DNA from: Candidatus Nanopelagicales bacterium | GTDB lineage: Bacteria; Actinomycetota; Actinomycetes; S36-B12; UBA5976 | NCBI GenBank assembly: GCA_030831445.1 | Contig: JAURLB010000208.1 | Span: 1 to 5,821, forward strand | Reading direction: 5' to 3' | DNA length: 5,821 bases | Shown: positions 1 to 5,821 of the stretch, one piece after another | Layout: each line of letters opens with the position of its first letter | Numbering within the stretch: the first letter of the stretch is position 1 | The notes under the pieces: generated by a model | Told to the model about the DNA's origin: nothing | The model's database searches: none | The model's input: only the letters and a program-made list of their open reading frames with translations | Made by a program: the position numbers and the translations under genes

Positions 1-750
1 GAAGATGGAACGATTCAAGGTGCATTGGAGTTTGCTGGTATTCCATGTGTGGGAGCCGGGAGTCTTGCATCGGCGCTCGCAATGGACAAGTCACAATTTA
101 AAACGATTATGAAAGCATGCGATATCCCAACGGTTGCGGGAGTGAGCATTACGAGAAAGTCGTGGAATACAAGCCAAAAAGCTTGTCTTCAAAAAATACA
201 GCAACTTACGTTTCCAGTATTTGTGAAACCTGCACGCGCAGGTTCGAGTGTAGGTGTGAGCAAAGCAAATGACGAGGTAACTCTTATCAAGGCAATCGAA
301 TTAGCAAGTAAGACTGATGACTTTATTGTGGTTGAGCAAGCCGTAGGAAACCCGCGAGAAATTGAATGCGGCGTCATCATTCAGCATGGTGTGGCGAAAG
401 CTTCAGTCCCTGCAGAAATCAAAGTGAAAAGTGGCTACGATTTTTACTCGTATGAGGCGAAATATGTTGATGACTCAACCGATTTGATTGTTCCAGCACA
501 ACTCGAACCCGAAGTTGCAGAAAAGATTCAAGCTTTAGCGCTCAAAACTTTCGAAGCAATTGGTGCAACAGGGTATGCCCGAGTTGACTTCCTGATAAGT
601 GATGATGGCACTATTTACGTCAATGAATTAAACACTATTCCGGGCTTTACAAACATTTCAATGTTCCCCCGAATGTTTGTTGCCTCGGGCTTTTCATACA
701 ACGAGCTTGTTGATATTTTGATTCACGATGCATTGACGCGGCATGGGTAA
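1..750 (+). CDS. ddl: D-alanine--D-alanine ligase, C-terminal 249 residues (5' end outside window)
   Basis: This cytoplasmic ATP-grasp enzyme joins two D-alanines into the dipeptide that ends the peptidoglycan stem peptide. The reading frame is open from base 1, so the gene enters from the left; the ATG at 25 is internal, because the preceding codons give the family motif EDGTIQG. Numbering from the first visible residue: lid region with CVGAGSLASALAMDK (16-30); ATP-binding FVKPARAGSSVGV (74-86, Lys76); omega loop YDFYSYEAKY (146-155), whose tyrosine-rich form fits D-Ala-D-Ala rather than D-Ala-D-Lac ligases; and the metal and substrate site R194, D196, E209, N211. These four keep the spacing of R255, D257, E270 and N272 of E. 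coli DdlB. Families run about 300-370 residues, so roughly 90-120 are missing on the left. The stop TAA (748-750) lies inside the start of thiL. Identity is very secure. Confidence 0.96.
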   Translation, partial: EDGTIQGALEFAGIPCVGAGSLASALAMDKSQFKTIMKACDIPTVAGVSITRKSWNTSQKACLQKIQQLTFPVFVKPARAGSSVGVSKANDEVTLIKAIELASKTDDFIVVEQAVGNPREIECGVIIQHGVAKASVPAEIKVKSGYDFYSYEAKYVDDSTDLIVPAQLEPEVAEKIQALALKTFEAIGATGYARVDFLISDDGTIYVNELNTIPGFTNISMFPRMFVASGFSYNELVDILIHDALTRHG

Positions 751-1660
751 AGAATTCGAACTTATTCGGCGGATCACTGAAAAGTTTTCTCTCAATTCCT
801 TTGTCCACGTTGGGCCAGGTGATGACGCTGCAGTTCTTGATATTGAAGGAACTTCAATCGCTATCGCTACTGACATGATGGTTGAAAACGTCCATTTCAA
901 AACGAATTGGCTCACCCCAATTGAACTCGGTCAACGAATAGTCGCTCAGAATTTCGCAGACATAGTGGCAATGTCCGCTACACCAATTGCCATCACGGCA
1001 TGCGTGAGTGCACCGAGCAATACTGAACCGACGTGGTTTGAAGCATTGGCCGTTGGCATGCAGGCTGAATGTGACCTTGTAGGTGCAAGTGTGGTTGGGG
1101 GTGACCTTTCTACTTCAAAAGAGATAACGATTTCAGTGACCGCACTCGGTTTGCTTTCGAACTCTCCAGTTGTACGCAGTGGTGCAGGTCCTGATCAAGT
1201 TGTTGCACTCGCTGGCACGCTCGGCTATTCAGCCGCGGGTCTTGCATGTTTGCAATTTGGCCACAGTGCACCAAAAAAGTTTGTAGAGAATTTTCGTGTG
1301 CCAAAACCGCCCTATCATGCAGGGATGGCTAGTGGAACAAGTGCAACTGCGATGATTGATATCAGTGATGGGCTCATCTCTGATGCGTTACACATTGCTT
1401 CACAGAGCCAGGTTGAAATTCACCTGGATGCAGCCGCCATCGCGCCAGAGCCAGAACTTGAAAGTTTGGCTTCGGCACTTTCTCAAGAAGCCTTGTCGTG
1501 GATTTTGAATGGGGGAGAGGAGCATTCGCTCCTTGCCACATTCGAGGCTGGTCGCTCACTTCCAGAAGGTTTTCGGCCAATCGGGCACACACGGGCGGGC
1601 ACGCCTGGCGTGTATATGGGAGGAATTTTGCAAGAACCGAATGGTTTTACCCATTTCTAG
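743..1660 (+). CDS. thiL: Thiamine-monophosphate kinase (305 aa)
   Basis: ThiL phosphorylates thiamine monophosphate with ATP to give thiamine diphosphate, the active cofactor, in the last biosynthetic step. It belongs to the PurM/ThiL/SelD/HypE fold. Visible motifs: metal- and ATP-binding GDDAAVLD (26-33), TDMMVENVHF (43-52), NFADIVAMSA (70-79), GGDLS (119-123), DISDGL (206-211) and the late glycine motif GGEEH (257-261), where E. coli-type proteins have GGEDY. Length is normal for the family (about 300-330). The ATG at 743 overlaps the last 8 nt of ddl. I see no strong Shine-Dalgarno ahead of it, so translation is probably coupled to ddl. No other thiamine gene is visible. In the actinobacteria I recall, other genes (an Lrp-type regulator, a DUF3515 lipoprotein, or ung) often sit around thiL; none is present here. 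The function call is secure. Confidence 0.96.
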   Translation: MGKEFELIRRITEKFSLNSFVHVGPGDDAAVLDIEGTSIAIATDMMVENVHFKTNWLTPIELGQRIVAQNFADIVAMSATPIAITACVSAPSNTEPTWFEALAVGMQAECDLVGASVVGGDLSTSKEITISVTALGLLSNSPVVRSGAGPDQVVALAGTLGYSAAGLACLQFGHSAPKKFVENFRVPKPPYHAGMASGTSATAMIDISDGLISDALHIASQSQVEIHLDAAAIAPEPELESLASALSQEALSWILNGGEEHSLLATFEAGRSLPEGFRPIGHTRAGTPGVYMGGILQEPNGFTHF

Positions 1661-1668
1661 ACCTCAAT

Positions 1669-1697
1669 TTGGGCGCCGTCCGCCTCTGGGCTAACCT
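1669..1697 (+). promoter_or_regulatory. Candidate sigma70-type promoter for rpmB
   Basis: The 64-nt gap between thiL and rpmB contains TTGGGC (1669-1674) and TAACCT (1692-1697), separated by exactly 17 bp. The -10 fits the relaxed TAnnnT pattern common in actinobacteria, and the -35 keeps the TTG core. A start near 1703-1705 would leave a leader of about 20 nt that includes the Shine-Dalgarno. It would let rpmB, and perhaps the downstream genes, be expressed independently of ddl-thiL. This is pattern matching only; short motifs like these also occur by chance. Confidence 0.4.
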
Positions 1698-1713
1698 ACG
1701 CCCCTACTCAAAA

Positions 1714-1719
1714 AAGGAG
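1714..1719 (+). promoter_or_regulatory. Strong Shine-Dalgarno for rpmB
   Basis: AAGGAG lies 5 nt before the GTG at 1725 and is preceded by a run of A. It decides the non-ATG start of rpmB and is the strongest ribosome binding site in the window, as suits a highly expressed ribosomal protein. The other internal gene starts depend on overlaps or weak sites. Confidence 0.85.
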
Positions 1720-1724
1720 TTCCC

Positions 1725-1916
1725 GTGGCGGCAAACTGCGAAGTATGTGGAAAGAGTCCGAATTTCGGGCATTCCATTTCCCATTCTCACATTCGAACCA
1801 AGCGTCGTTGGAATCCAAATATTCAGCGTGTTCGCGCTCTTGTCGGTGGTTCACCGAAGCGCCTCAATGTTTGTGTAGCCTGTATTAAAGCAGGAAAAGT
1901 TACCCGCGCTCGATAA
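1725..1916 (+). CDS. rpmB: Large-subunit ribosomal protein bL28, zinc-ribbon (C+) type, 63 aa
   Basis: bL28 is a small basic protein of the 50S subunit. The product starts with GTG, fixed by AAGGAG 5 nt upstream, and reads MAANCEVCGKSPNFGHSIS at the N-terminus, followed by the L28 core HIRTKRRWNPNIQRVR (22-37) and a C-terminal CVACIKAGKV (50-59). Cysteines at 5, 8, 50 and 53 form two CxxC pairs, so this is the zinc-binding form; many bacteria carry a C-minus paralogue lacking them. Length of about 60-65 residues is normal. Its stop TAA (1914-1916) is followed one base later by a second TAA (1918-1920) in the frame of the next gene. The promoter candidate upstream suggests separate expression from thiL. 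Several long open frames overlapping its left part on the + strand have no recognisable protein content. Confidence 0.96.
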   Translation: MAANCEVCGKSPNFGHSISHSHIRTKRRWNPNIQRVRALVGGSPKRLNVCVACIKAGKVTRAR

Positions 1917-1923
1917 GTAATCA

Positions 1924-3330
1924 ATGCCCAGCGAAGCCGAGATTATTCGCCTGTGGCTTGCGCGCGGTGTTGTTCTTCTCAAACAACATATTTCCGAACT
2001 CAATACTTTGAATGTCTTTCCTGTAGCGGATGCAGACACTGGAACAAACCTCTATCTAACTTTTGAATCTGCTCAACGATTTGAATTAGCCCGCACAGGT
2101 GGAAACAATGATCTGCTCGATGCACTCTCGGCAATGGCGAAAGGCGCGCTTGAAGGTGCTCGAGGTAACAGTGGAGTGATAGTGGCCGAAGCATTAATGG
2201 GTGCAGCCGAATCGTTCGATGCTTCCCAGTATTCACTTTCGACATTATTGAAACATGCAGCACGCAATGCTCGAGCGTCGGTATCGGAACCTCAACCAGG
2301 AACGATTCTGGATGTGCTGGACGATGTGGCGAATATGAATTCAGACAATCCTCGAGCGATAGCTGAACATGCTCGCCGCGTCCTTTTGGAAAAACGAGAT
2401 CTCTTGCCGCAGTTAAAGAAGGCTGGTGTGGTCGATGCTGGTGGTCGTGGGCTCGTCATCCTGCTCGATGCCCTAGCCGATGTTTGCCTTGGTGTAGAAA
2501 CCCAAAGTCCACCAGTTGGGTATGTGCCGGCAAGTTTTCCTAGCAATGAGTGCGAAGCTGATAGAGCTTTTGAATTAATCTTCAAGACAAGCCAGACCGA
2601 TATCAAAGCACTGCAAGTGCAGTTGCAGCCGCTGGGCACAAGTATCACCACCACATCAGATACCGAAATGACGAAGGTGCATATACACACTGATGCTCCG
2701 AAAGTCGTGCTTGAGTGCATAGAGCGCGACTCAAAAGTTTGGGATATCAATGTTGAATCCTTACAACCGGCTCAAGCCAACGTTGGATGTGTCGCCTATG
2801 CAACAGGTATTGGAAACCTCATGCACTTAGTCACGCTTGGGGTGACAGCACTGAGCGATAGTGATCACCTAATCACTGAGAGTGATCTCACGCAAGCAGC
2901 TTTGAAATCTAATCATGCATCAGTAATTCTGGTCCTTGAGCCGCAGCATCAACATTTTGCGAAATCTGCGATTGCAAAACTTCGGGAATTCAATGTGAGC
3001 GCGGATGTTATTGTTTCATCTTCGGTCGTTTCAACATTGGCGGCAATTTCAGTTTTCGATGCGTCCAGTGATGTGCAAAAAAACCGCGAATCGATGGTTG
3101 CGGCAATGACTGGGATTGAGAGTTTTCTGATTGAATCAAGTGACTATCAGGTGTTGAATCCAGAACGGCTCAAGAGCGCTGAAGCCATCACAGTTGTCTG
3201 GGGAGATTCTGCAGACATTAGAGCGAAAACTTCGCTACGACACTACATTCGCGAACACGCCACAGACTCAGATTTCATTGAAATACAAGGTGATCAAATG
3301 AACTCTATTGCGATTGTGGGGTTGGAATGA
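1924..3330 (+). CDS. DhaL/DAK2-domain protein, FakA/YloV-like (468 aa)
   Basis: The N-terminal domain (about 1-195) is a DhaL/DAK2 nucleotide-binding domain: LNVFPVADADTGTN (29-42) with Mg-binding type aspartates D36 and D38, GALEGARGNSGVI (74-86), PGTILDVLDDVA (125-136) and AGVVDAGGRGLVILLDAL (167-184). A middle domain (about 210-285) carries KVHIHTDAP (251-259) with the His-x-His seen in FakA. FakA proteins phosphorylate fatty acids held by a FakB partner; no FakB is in this window, so substrate and role here are inferred. The C-terminal part (about 286-468) resembles the family only loosely. Length is below the roughly 550 residues of Firmicutes FakA but close to the mycobacterial homologue beside recG as I recall it. 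TAA at 1918-1920 is in frame just upstream, so ATG 1924 is the earliest start. There is no clear Shine-Dalgarno and rpmB ends 7 nt before, which suggests reinitiation. No signal peptide or membrane segment is apparent. Confidence 0.9.
   Translation: MPSEAEIIRLWLARGVVLLKQHISELNTLNVFPVADADTGTNLYLTFESAQRFELARTGGNNDLLDALSAMAKGALEGARGNSGVIVAEALMGAAESFDASQYSLSTLLKHAARNARASVSEPQPGTILDVLDDVANMNSDNPRAIAEHARRVLLEKRDLLPQLKKAGVVDAGGRGLVILLDALADVCLGVETQSPPVGYVPASFPSNECEADRAFELIFKTSQTDIKALQVQLQPLGTSITTTSDTEMTKVHIHTDAPKVVLECIERDSKVWDINVESLQPAQANVGCVAYATGIGNLMHLVTLGVTALSDSDHLITESDLTQAALKSNHASVILVLEPQHQHFAKSAIAKLREFNVSADVIVSSSVVSTLAAISVFDASSDVQKNRESMVAAMTGIESFLIESSDYQVLNPERLKSAEAITVVWGDSADIRAKTSLRHYIREHATDSDFIEIQGDQMNSIAIVGLE
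2860..2886. repeat. Alternating short inverted repeats AGTGAT / ATCACT / AGTGAT
   Basis: AGTGAT (2860-2865), ATCACT (2872-2877) and AGTGAT (2881-2886) allow two mutually exclusive 6-bp hairpins, with 6-nt and 3-nt loops. They lie inside the DAK2 protein gene and encode part of a Ser-Asp-rich stretch (SDSDHLITESDL, 311-322). The repeat is plainly visible, but it may simply reflect repeated Ser-Asp codons and I assign no function. Confidence 0.4.
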
Positions 3331-5465
3331 CATTTCAGCTCAATACATCTCTCACCATTGCACTTGGAGCCAAAACTGCGCAAAGTTTGAAGAAAAGTTT
3401 CGACATGCACACTGTTGAGGACCTGCTACGTCATTTTCCTCGCCGTTACGCAAAACGTGGTGAACTCACTCCGATGGATAGTTTGCAACTTGATGAAAAC
3501 GTCACTGTGATGGCAGAAATCCAATCTGTGAAGAAACGTCCCATGCAGAAAAAGCGCGGTCACATTCTTGAAGTATCAGTCACCGATGGAAGTGCTTCGT
3601 TGACGTTGACATTCTTTAATCAAGATTGGCGAGAACGAGATTTAAGGCCCGGTCGAATGGGATTATTCAGTGGAAAGATCAGCAGCTATCAAAACAAGCG
3701 ACAGTTGGCCCATCCAATTTACCTGCTCGCACCCGACAACGAAGATTTAGACCCCGAAGCAATCGAAACGTTTGCTCGACCTTTAATTCCAGTGTATCCG
3801 GCCACTTCAACTATGCCGACCTGGCGAATTGAAAAGATGCTCAGCCTGGTACTCGATGGGTTAAGTGAATCTATTGATGATGGGCTTGATGCTGAGATTG
3901 TTGGGCAATATTCTTTCTATTCACTCTTCGAAAGTTTTCAAAAACTTCATCGCCCCAGCACTCTCGAAGAAGTAGAGGCGGCAAAACAGCGTTTCGTGTT
4001 TCTTGAAGCATTGCAATATCAGTTGATTCTGCTTCGCAATCGCGCACTGTATGCCAAAGCCAATGCCAAACCCGTTACAGCAGGCGCAAATTCGCTCTTA
4101 GCGACATTTGATGCAGATTTACCATTCGAGTTGACCCAGGGACAACTTCGCGTGTGTGATGAAATATTCGGAGATTTAGCCCAACCACACCCAATGCACC
4201 GACTTCTTCAAGGCGAAGTTGGTAGCGGTAAGACAGTGTGCGCTTTACGATCAATGTTGCGCGTAATCGAAGGGGGCGGTCAAGCCGCATTGCTTGCACC
4301 GACCGAAGTTTTAGCCTGGCAACACTTTCGCTCTATATCTGCCTTATTACCTCAGAATATCAATGTCACCCTGCTCACCGGGTCAATGAAGGCAGCATCT
4401 GTGCGCAACGCACTCGAATCCATTGCGGACGGTTCCTCAAACATTGTGATCGGAACACATTCGCTGATTCAAGATCGCGTTGAATTTCAGAATCTTGAAC
4501 TTGTTGTAATCGATGAACAACATCGATTCGGCGTAGAGCAACGAGCAGCACTTGCTTCAAAGGCGCCCGCAGGGCTTCGACCACACGTTTTGGTCATGAC
4601 AGCGACCCCAATTCCACGAACAGTAGCAATGACAGTTTTTGGCGATCTCGATATCTCAACCTTGCAGGAGCTTCCCCAAGGAAGAAAACAAATTGAAACT
4701 TTTGTCGTAGATATGAATGCTAAACCACACCACGTCGAGCGGGCTTGGAATCGAATTATCGAAGAGGTCTCTCATGGCTTTCAGGCGTACGTGGTGTGTC
4801 CGAAAATCTCCCCGAAAGTAAGTGAAGAGCAAGACGCAGAGAGTAACGAGAGCCACCTCAATGATGTCGAAGGAGTGATGAAGTATTTATCGCATGGACC
4901 ACTGAAGTCACTTCGGTTGGCACAATTGCATGGACGAATGACGAGCGATGAGAAGGAAACGACAATGCAGGCGTTTACCCTGCGAGAAATTGATGTCCTG
5001 GTAGCAACTACCGTGATTGAAGTCGGAGTTGATGTAAAGAGCGCAACTGTTATGGTGATTATGGACGCAGATAATTTCGGTATCTCTCAATTACATCAGT
5101 TGCGTGGACGAGTAGGGCGGGGTGAGCACCCGGGGCTTTGTTTATTGATGACAAAGGCAGATCCTGATTCAAGTAGTCGAATTCGACTCGATGCTGTCGC
5201 TTCAACACTTGATGGATTCAAACTTTCAGAAGTTGACTTAGAGCAACGCAGAGAAGGAAATGTATTAGGAAGTCAACAAAGTGGGGTGCGCTCAAGTTTG
5301 CGTTTACTGCGGGTGCTCAGAGATGAATTCATCATTGAGAGTGCTCGCTCATGGGCTCAGTCCATCTTGGAGAAAGACCCGGACCTTACAAGTCATCAGC
5401 AGTTGCGCATGTCCATACTTGCACTTGAGAATCAAAGCGAAGCAGAATATTTGGAAAAAGTATGA
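3327..5465 (+). CDS. recG: ATP-dependent DNA helicase RecG (712 aa)
   Basis: RecG is a double-stranded DNA translocase that remodels stalled replication forks and branch-migrates Holliday junctions. The N-terminal third (about 1-240) includes VEDLLRHFPRRY and an OB-fold wedge (about 55-135) that grips the junction. The superfamily 2 motor follows: Walker A GEVGSGKT (296-303), LLAPTEVLA (322-330), TGSMK (351-355), GTHSLIQD (376-383), motif II DEQHRFGVEQR (396-406), motif III TATPIPRT (425-432), VATTVIEVGVDV (559-570) and motif VI QLRGRVGRG (591-599). The C-terminal translocation (TRG) motif runs from DGFKLSEVDL (629-638) to GSQQSG (648-653). Motifs are intact and length is near the usual 690-750. 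An acidic, probably flexible stretch lies at 497-515 within the second motor lobe. Its ATG overlaps the preceding stop as ATGA (3327-3330), and its own stop overlaps rsmD in the same way, implying coupled translation. Confidence 0.97.
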   Translation: MTFQLNTSLTIALGAKTAQSLKKSFDMHTVEDLLRHFPRRYAKRGELTPMDSLQLDENVTVMAEIQSVKKRPMQKKRGHILEVSVTDGSASLTLTFFNQDWRERDLRPGRMGLFSGKISSYQNKRQLAHPIYLLAPDNEDLDPEAIETFARPLIPVYPATSTMPTWRIEKMLSLVLDGLSESIDDGLDAEIVGQYSFYSLFESFQKLHRPSTLEEVEAAKQRFVFLEALQYQLILLRNRALYAKANAKPVTAGANSLLATFDADLPFELTQGQLRVCDEIFGDLAQPHPMHRLLQGEVGSGKTVCALRSMLRVIEGGGQAALLAPTEVLAWQHFRSISALLPQNINVTLLTGSMKAASVRNALESIADGSSNIVIGTHSLIQDRVEFQNLELVVIDEQHRFGVEQRAALASKAPAGLRPHVLVMTATPIPRTVAMTVFGDLDISTLQELPQGRKQIETFVVDMNAKPHHVERAWNRIIEEVSHGFQAYVVCPKISPKVSEEQDAESNESHLNDVEGVMKYLSHGPLKSLRLAQLHGRMTSDEKETTMQAFTLREIDVLVATTVIEVGVDVKSATVMVIMDADNFGISQLHQLRGRVGRGEHPGLCLLMTKADPDSSSRIRLDAVASTLDGFKLSEVDLEQRREGNVLGSQQSGVRSSLRLLRVLRDEFIIESARSWAQSILEKDPDLTSHQQLRMSILALENQSEAEYLEKV
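4508..4528. repeat. Perfect 8-bp inverted repeat across the recG DEQH codons
   Basis: AATCGATG (4508-4515) and CATCGATT (4521-4528) flank a 5-nt loop, AACAA. They cover the codons for I-D-E-Q-H-R of helicase motif II. No T-run follows, so it is not an intrinsic terminator. The repeat largely follows from the codons chosen for conserved residues, so a role is doubtful. Confidence 0.45.
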
Positions 5466-5821
5466 GAGTCATCGCAGGAAAAGCAAAGGGACACACCTTA
5501 CGAGTTCCAAAGTCTGGCGTCAGACCAACGAGTGAGCGGGTGCGAGAATCAATTTTTAATCGTTTATCTGCGAGCCAGATTGATTGGGAATCTACGAAAG
5601 TACTTGATTTGTTCGCCGGAAGTGGGGCATTTGCTATTGAAGCACTTTCCCGCGGCGCGACGACTGCGTGTGCAATTGAAAAAGATACGTCGACTACCTT
5701 GCTCATTCTGGATAATGCCACTCGAGCGAAATTACCGATTGAAGTTATCCCAGGCGATGTCACGAAAGTCATGAGTACACGACTCGCTGGAATTTACAAT
5801 TTAGTGTTTATCGATCCGCCA
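5462..5821 (+). CDS. rsmD: 16S rRNA (guanine(966)-N2)-methyltransferase, first 120 residues (3' end outside window)
   Basis: RsmD uses S-adenosylmethionine to methylate N2 of G966 in 16S rRNA during assembly of the small ribosomal subunit. The visible part starts MRVIAGKAKGHTLRVP, then RPTSERVRESIFN (21-33), the SAM-binding motif I VLDLFAGSGA (47-56), IEALSRGA (59-66), an acidic residue E73 expected to contact the SAM ribose, and VFIDPP (115-120), the start of the DPPY/F catalytic motif, where the window ends in frame. Full-length relatives have about 180-200 residues. The start is an ATGA overlap with the recG stop. GGA at 5453-5455 within an A-rich run may serve as a weak ribosome binding site. 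In actinobacteria coaD commonly follows, which would lie beyond the window. Identity is secure; open frames on either strand across this region are out-of-frame shadows. Confidence 0.95.
   Translation, partial: MRVIAGKAKGHTLRVPKSGVRPTSERVRESIFNRLSASQIDWESTKVLDLFAGSGAFAIEALSRGATTACAIEKDTSTTLLILDNATRAKLPIEVIPGDVTKVMSTRLAGIYNLVFIDPP

Noticed and set aside
25..27. ATG at 25 as the ddl start
   Set aside because: The frame is open from base 1 and codons 1-8 encode the conserved EDGTIQG stretch, so the gene begins outside the window.
1671..1703. GGGCG/CGCCC pairing as a terminator after thiL
   Set aside because: The stem is only 5 bp with a 23-nt loop and no T-run follows, so it is not a convincing intrinsic terminator.
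1498..1878. A 126-codon + strand open frame spanning the end of thiL and most of rpmB
   Set aside because: It overlaps two securely identified genes in another frame, has no recognisable motif and no ribosome binding site evidence; rpmB has the clear AAGGAG and L28 sequence.
2292..2750. A 152-codon - strand open frame opposite the DAK2 gene
   Set aside because: It is antisense to a coding region with clear family motifs, and its product is Ser/Thr/Arg-rich low-information sequence typical of a shadow frame.
5386..5772. A 128-codon - strand open frame opposite the end of recG and start of rsmD
   Set aside because: It is antisense to conserved RecG and RsmD coding sequence and has no recognisable protein features.
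1..5821. Mobile element, phage, CRISPR or defence system in the window
   Set aside because: All six genes are standard chromosomal housekeeping genes in conserved order; I saw no transposase, integrase, array-like repeats or abrupt change in composition.

Overview
This window is an ordinary housekeeping block. I find no mobile element, CRISPR array, tRNA, rRNA or defence-type system. All convincing genes lie on the + strand and are tightly packed: the 3' part of ddl (D-alanine--D-alanine ligase), thiL (thiamine-monophosphate kinase), rpmB (ribosomal protein L28), a DhaL/DAK2-domain protein related to the FakA/YloV fatty-acid-kinase family, recG (branch-migrating DNA helicase) and the 5' part of rsmD (16S rRNA m2G966 methyltransferase).

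The order thiL - rpmB - DAK2 protein - recG - rsmD, with ddl upstream, is the arrangement I know from Actinobacteria such as mycobacteria and streptomycetes, where coaD usually follows rsmD. Base composition is only about 45-50% GC by spot counts of a few lines, low for that phylum. With the 4-8 nt gene overlaps, this suggests a small-genome, low-GC actinobacterium, for example a freshwater planktonic lineage. That placement is inference from gene order, composition and compactness, not from a search.

Layout: 1-750 ddl (N-terminal part outside the window); 743-1660 thiL, overlapping ddl by 8 nt; 1661-1724 the only real intergenic gap, holding a plausible promoter and a clear Shine-Dalgarno for rpmB; 1725-1916 rpmB; 1924-3330 the DAK2 protein, 7 nt downstream with an in-frame stop fixing its start; 3327-5465 recG, joined by an ATGA overlap; 5462-5821 rsmD, joined by another ATGA overlap and cut by the window end. 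No stretch over 300 bases lacks a gene.

The genes serve separate core processes: peptidoglycan precursor synthesis (Ddl), thiamine diphosphate synthesis (ThiL), ribosome structure and rRNA modification (L28, RsmD), DNA repair and fork rescue (RecG), and probably acyl-phosphate or other phosphoryl transfer (DAK2 protein). Their linkage reflects conserved chromosomal order and shared transcription rather than one pathway. The least understood member is the DAK2 protein. Its N-terminal kinase motifs are largely intact, but its C-terminal half departs strongly from the FakA consensus I know.
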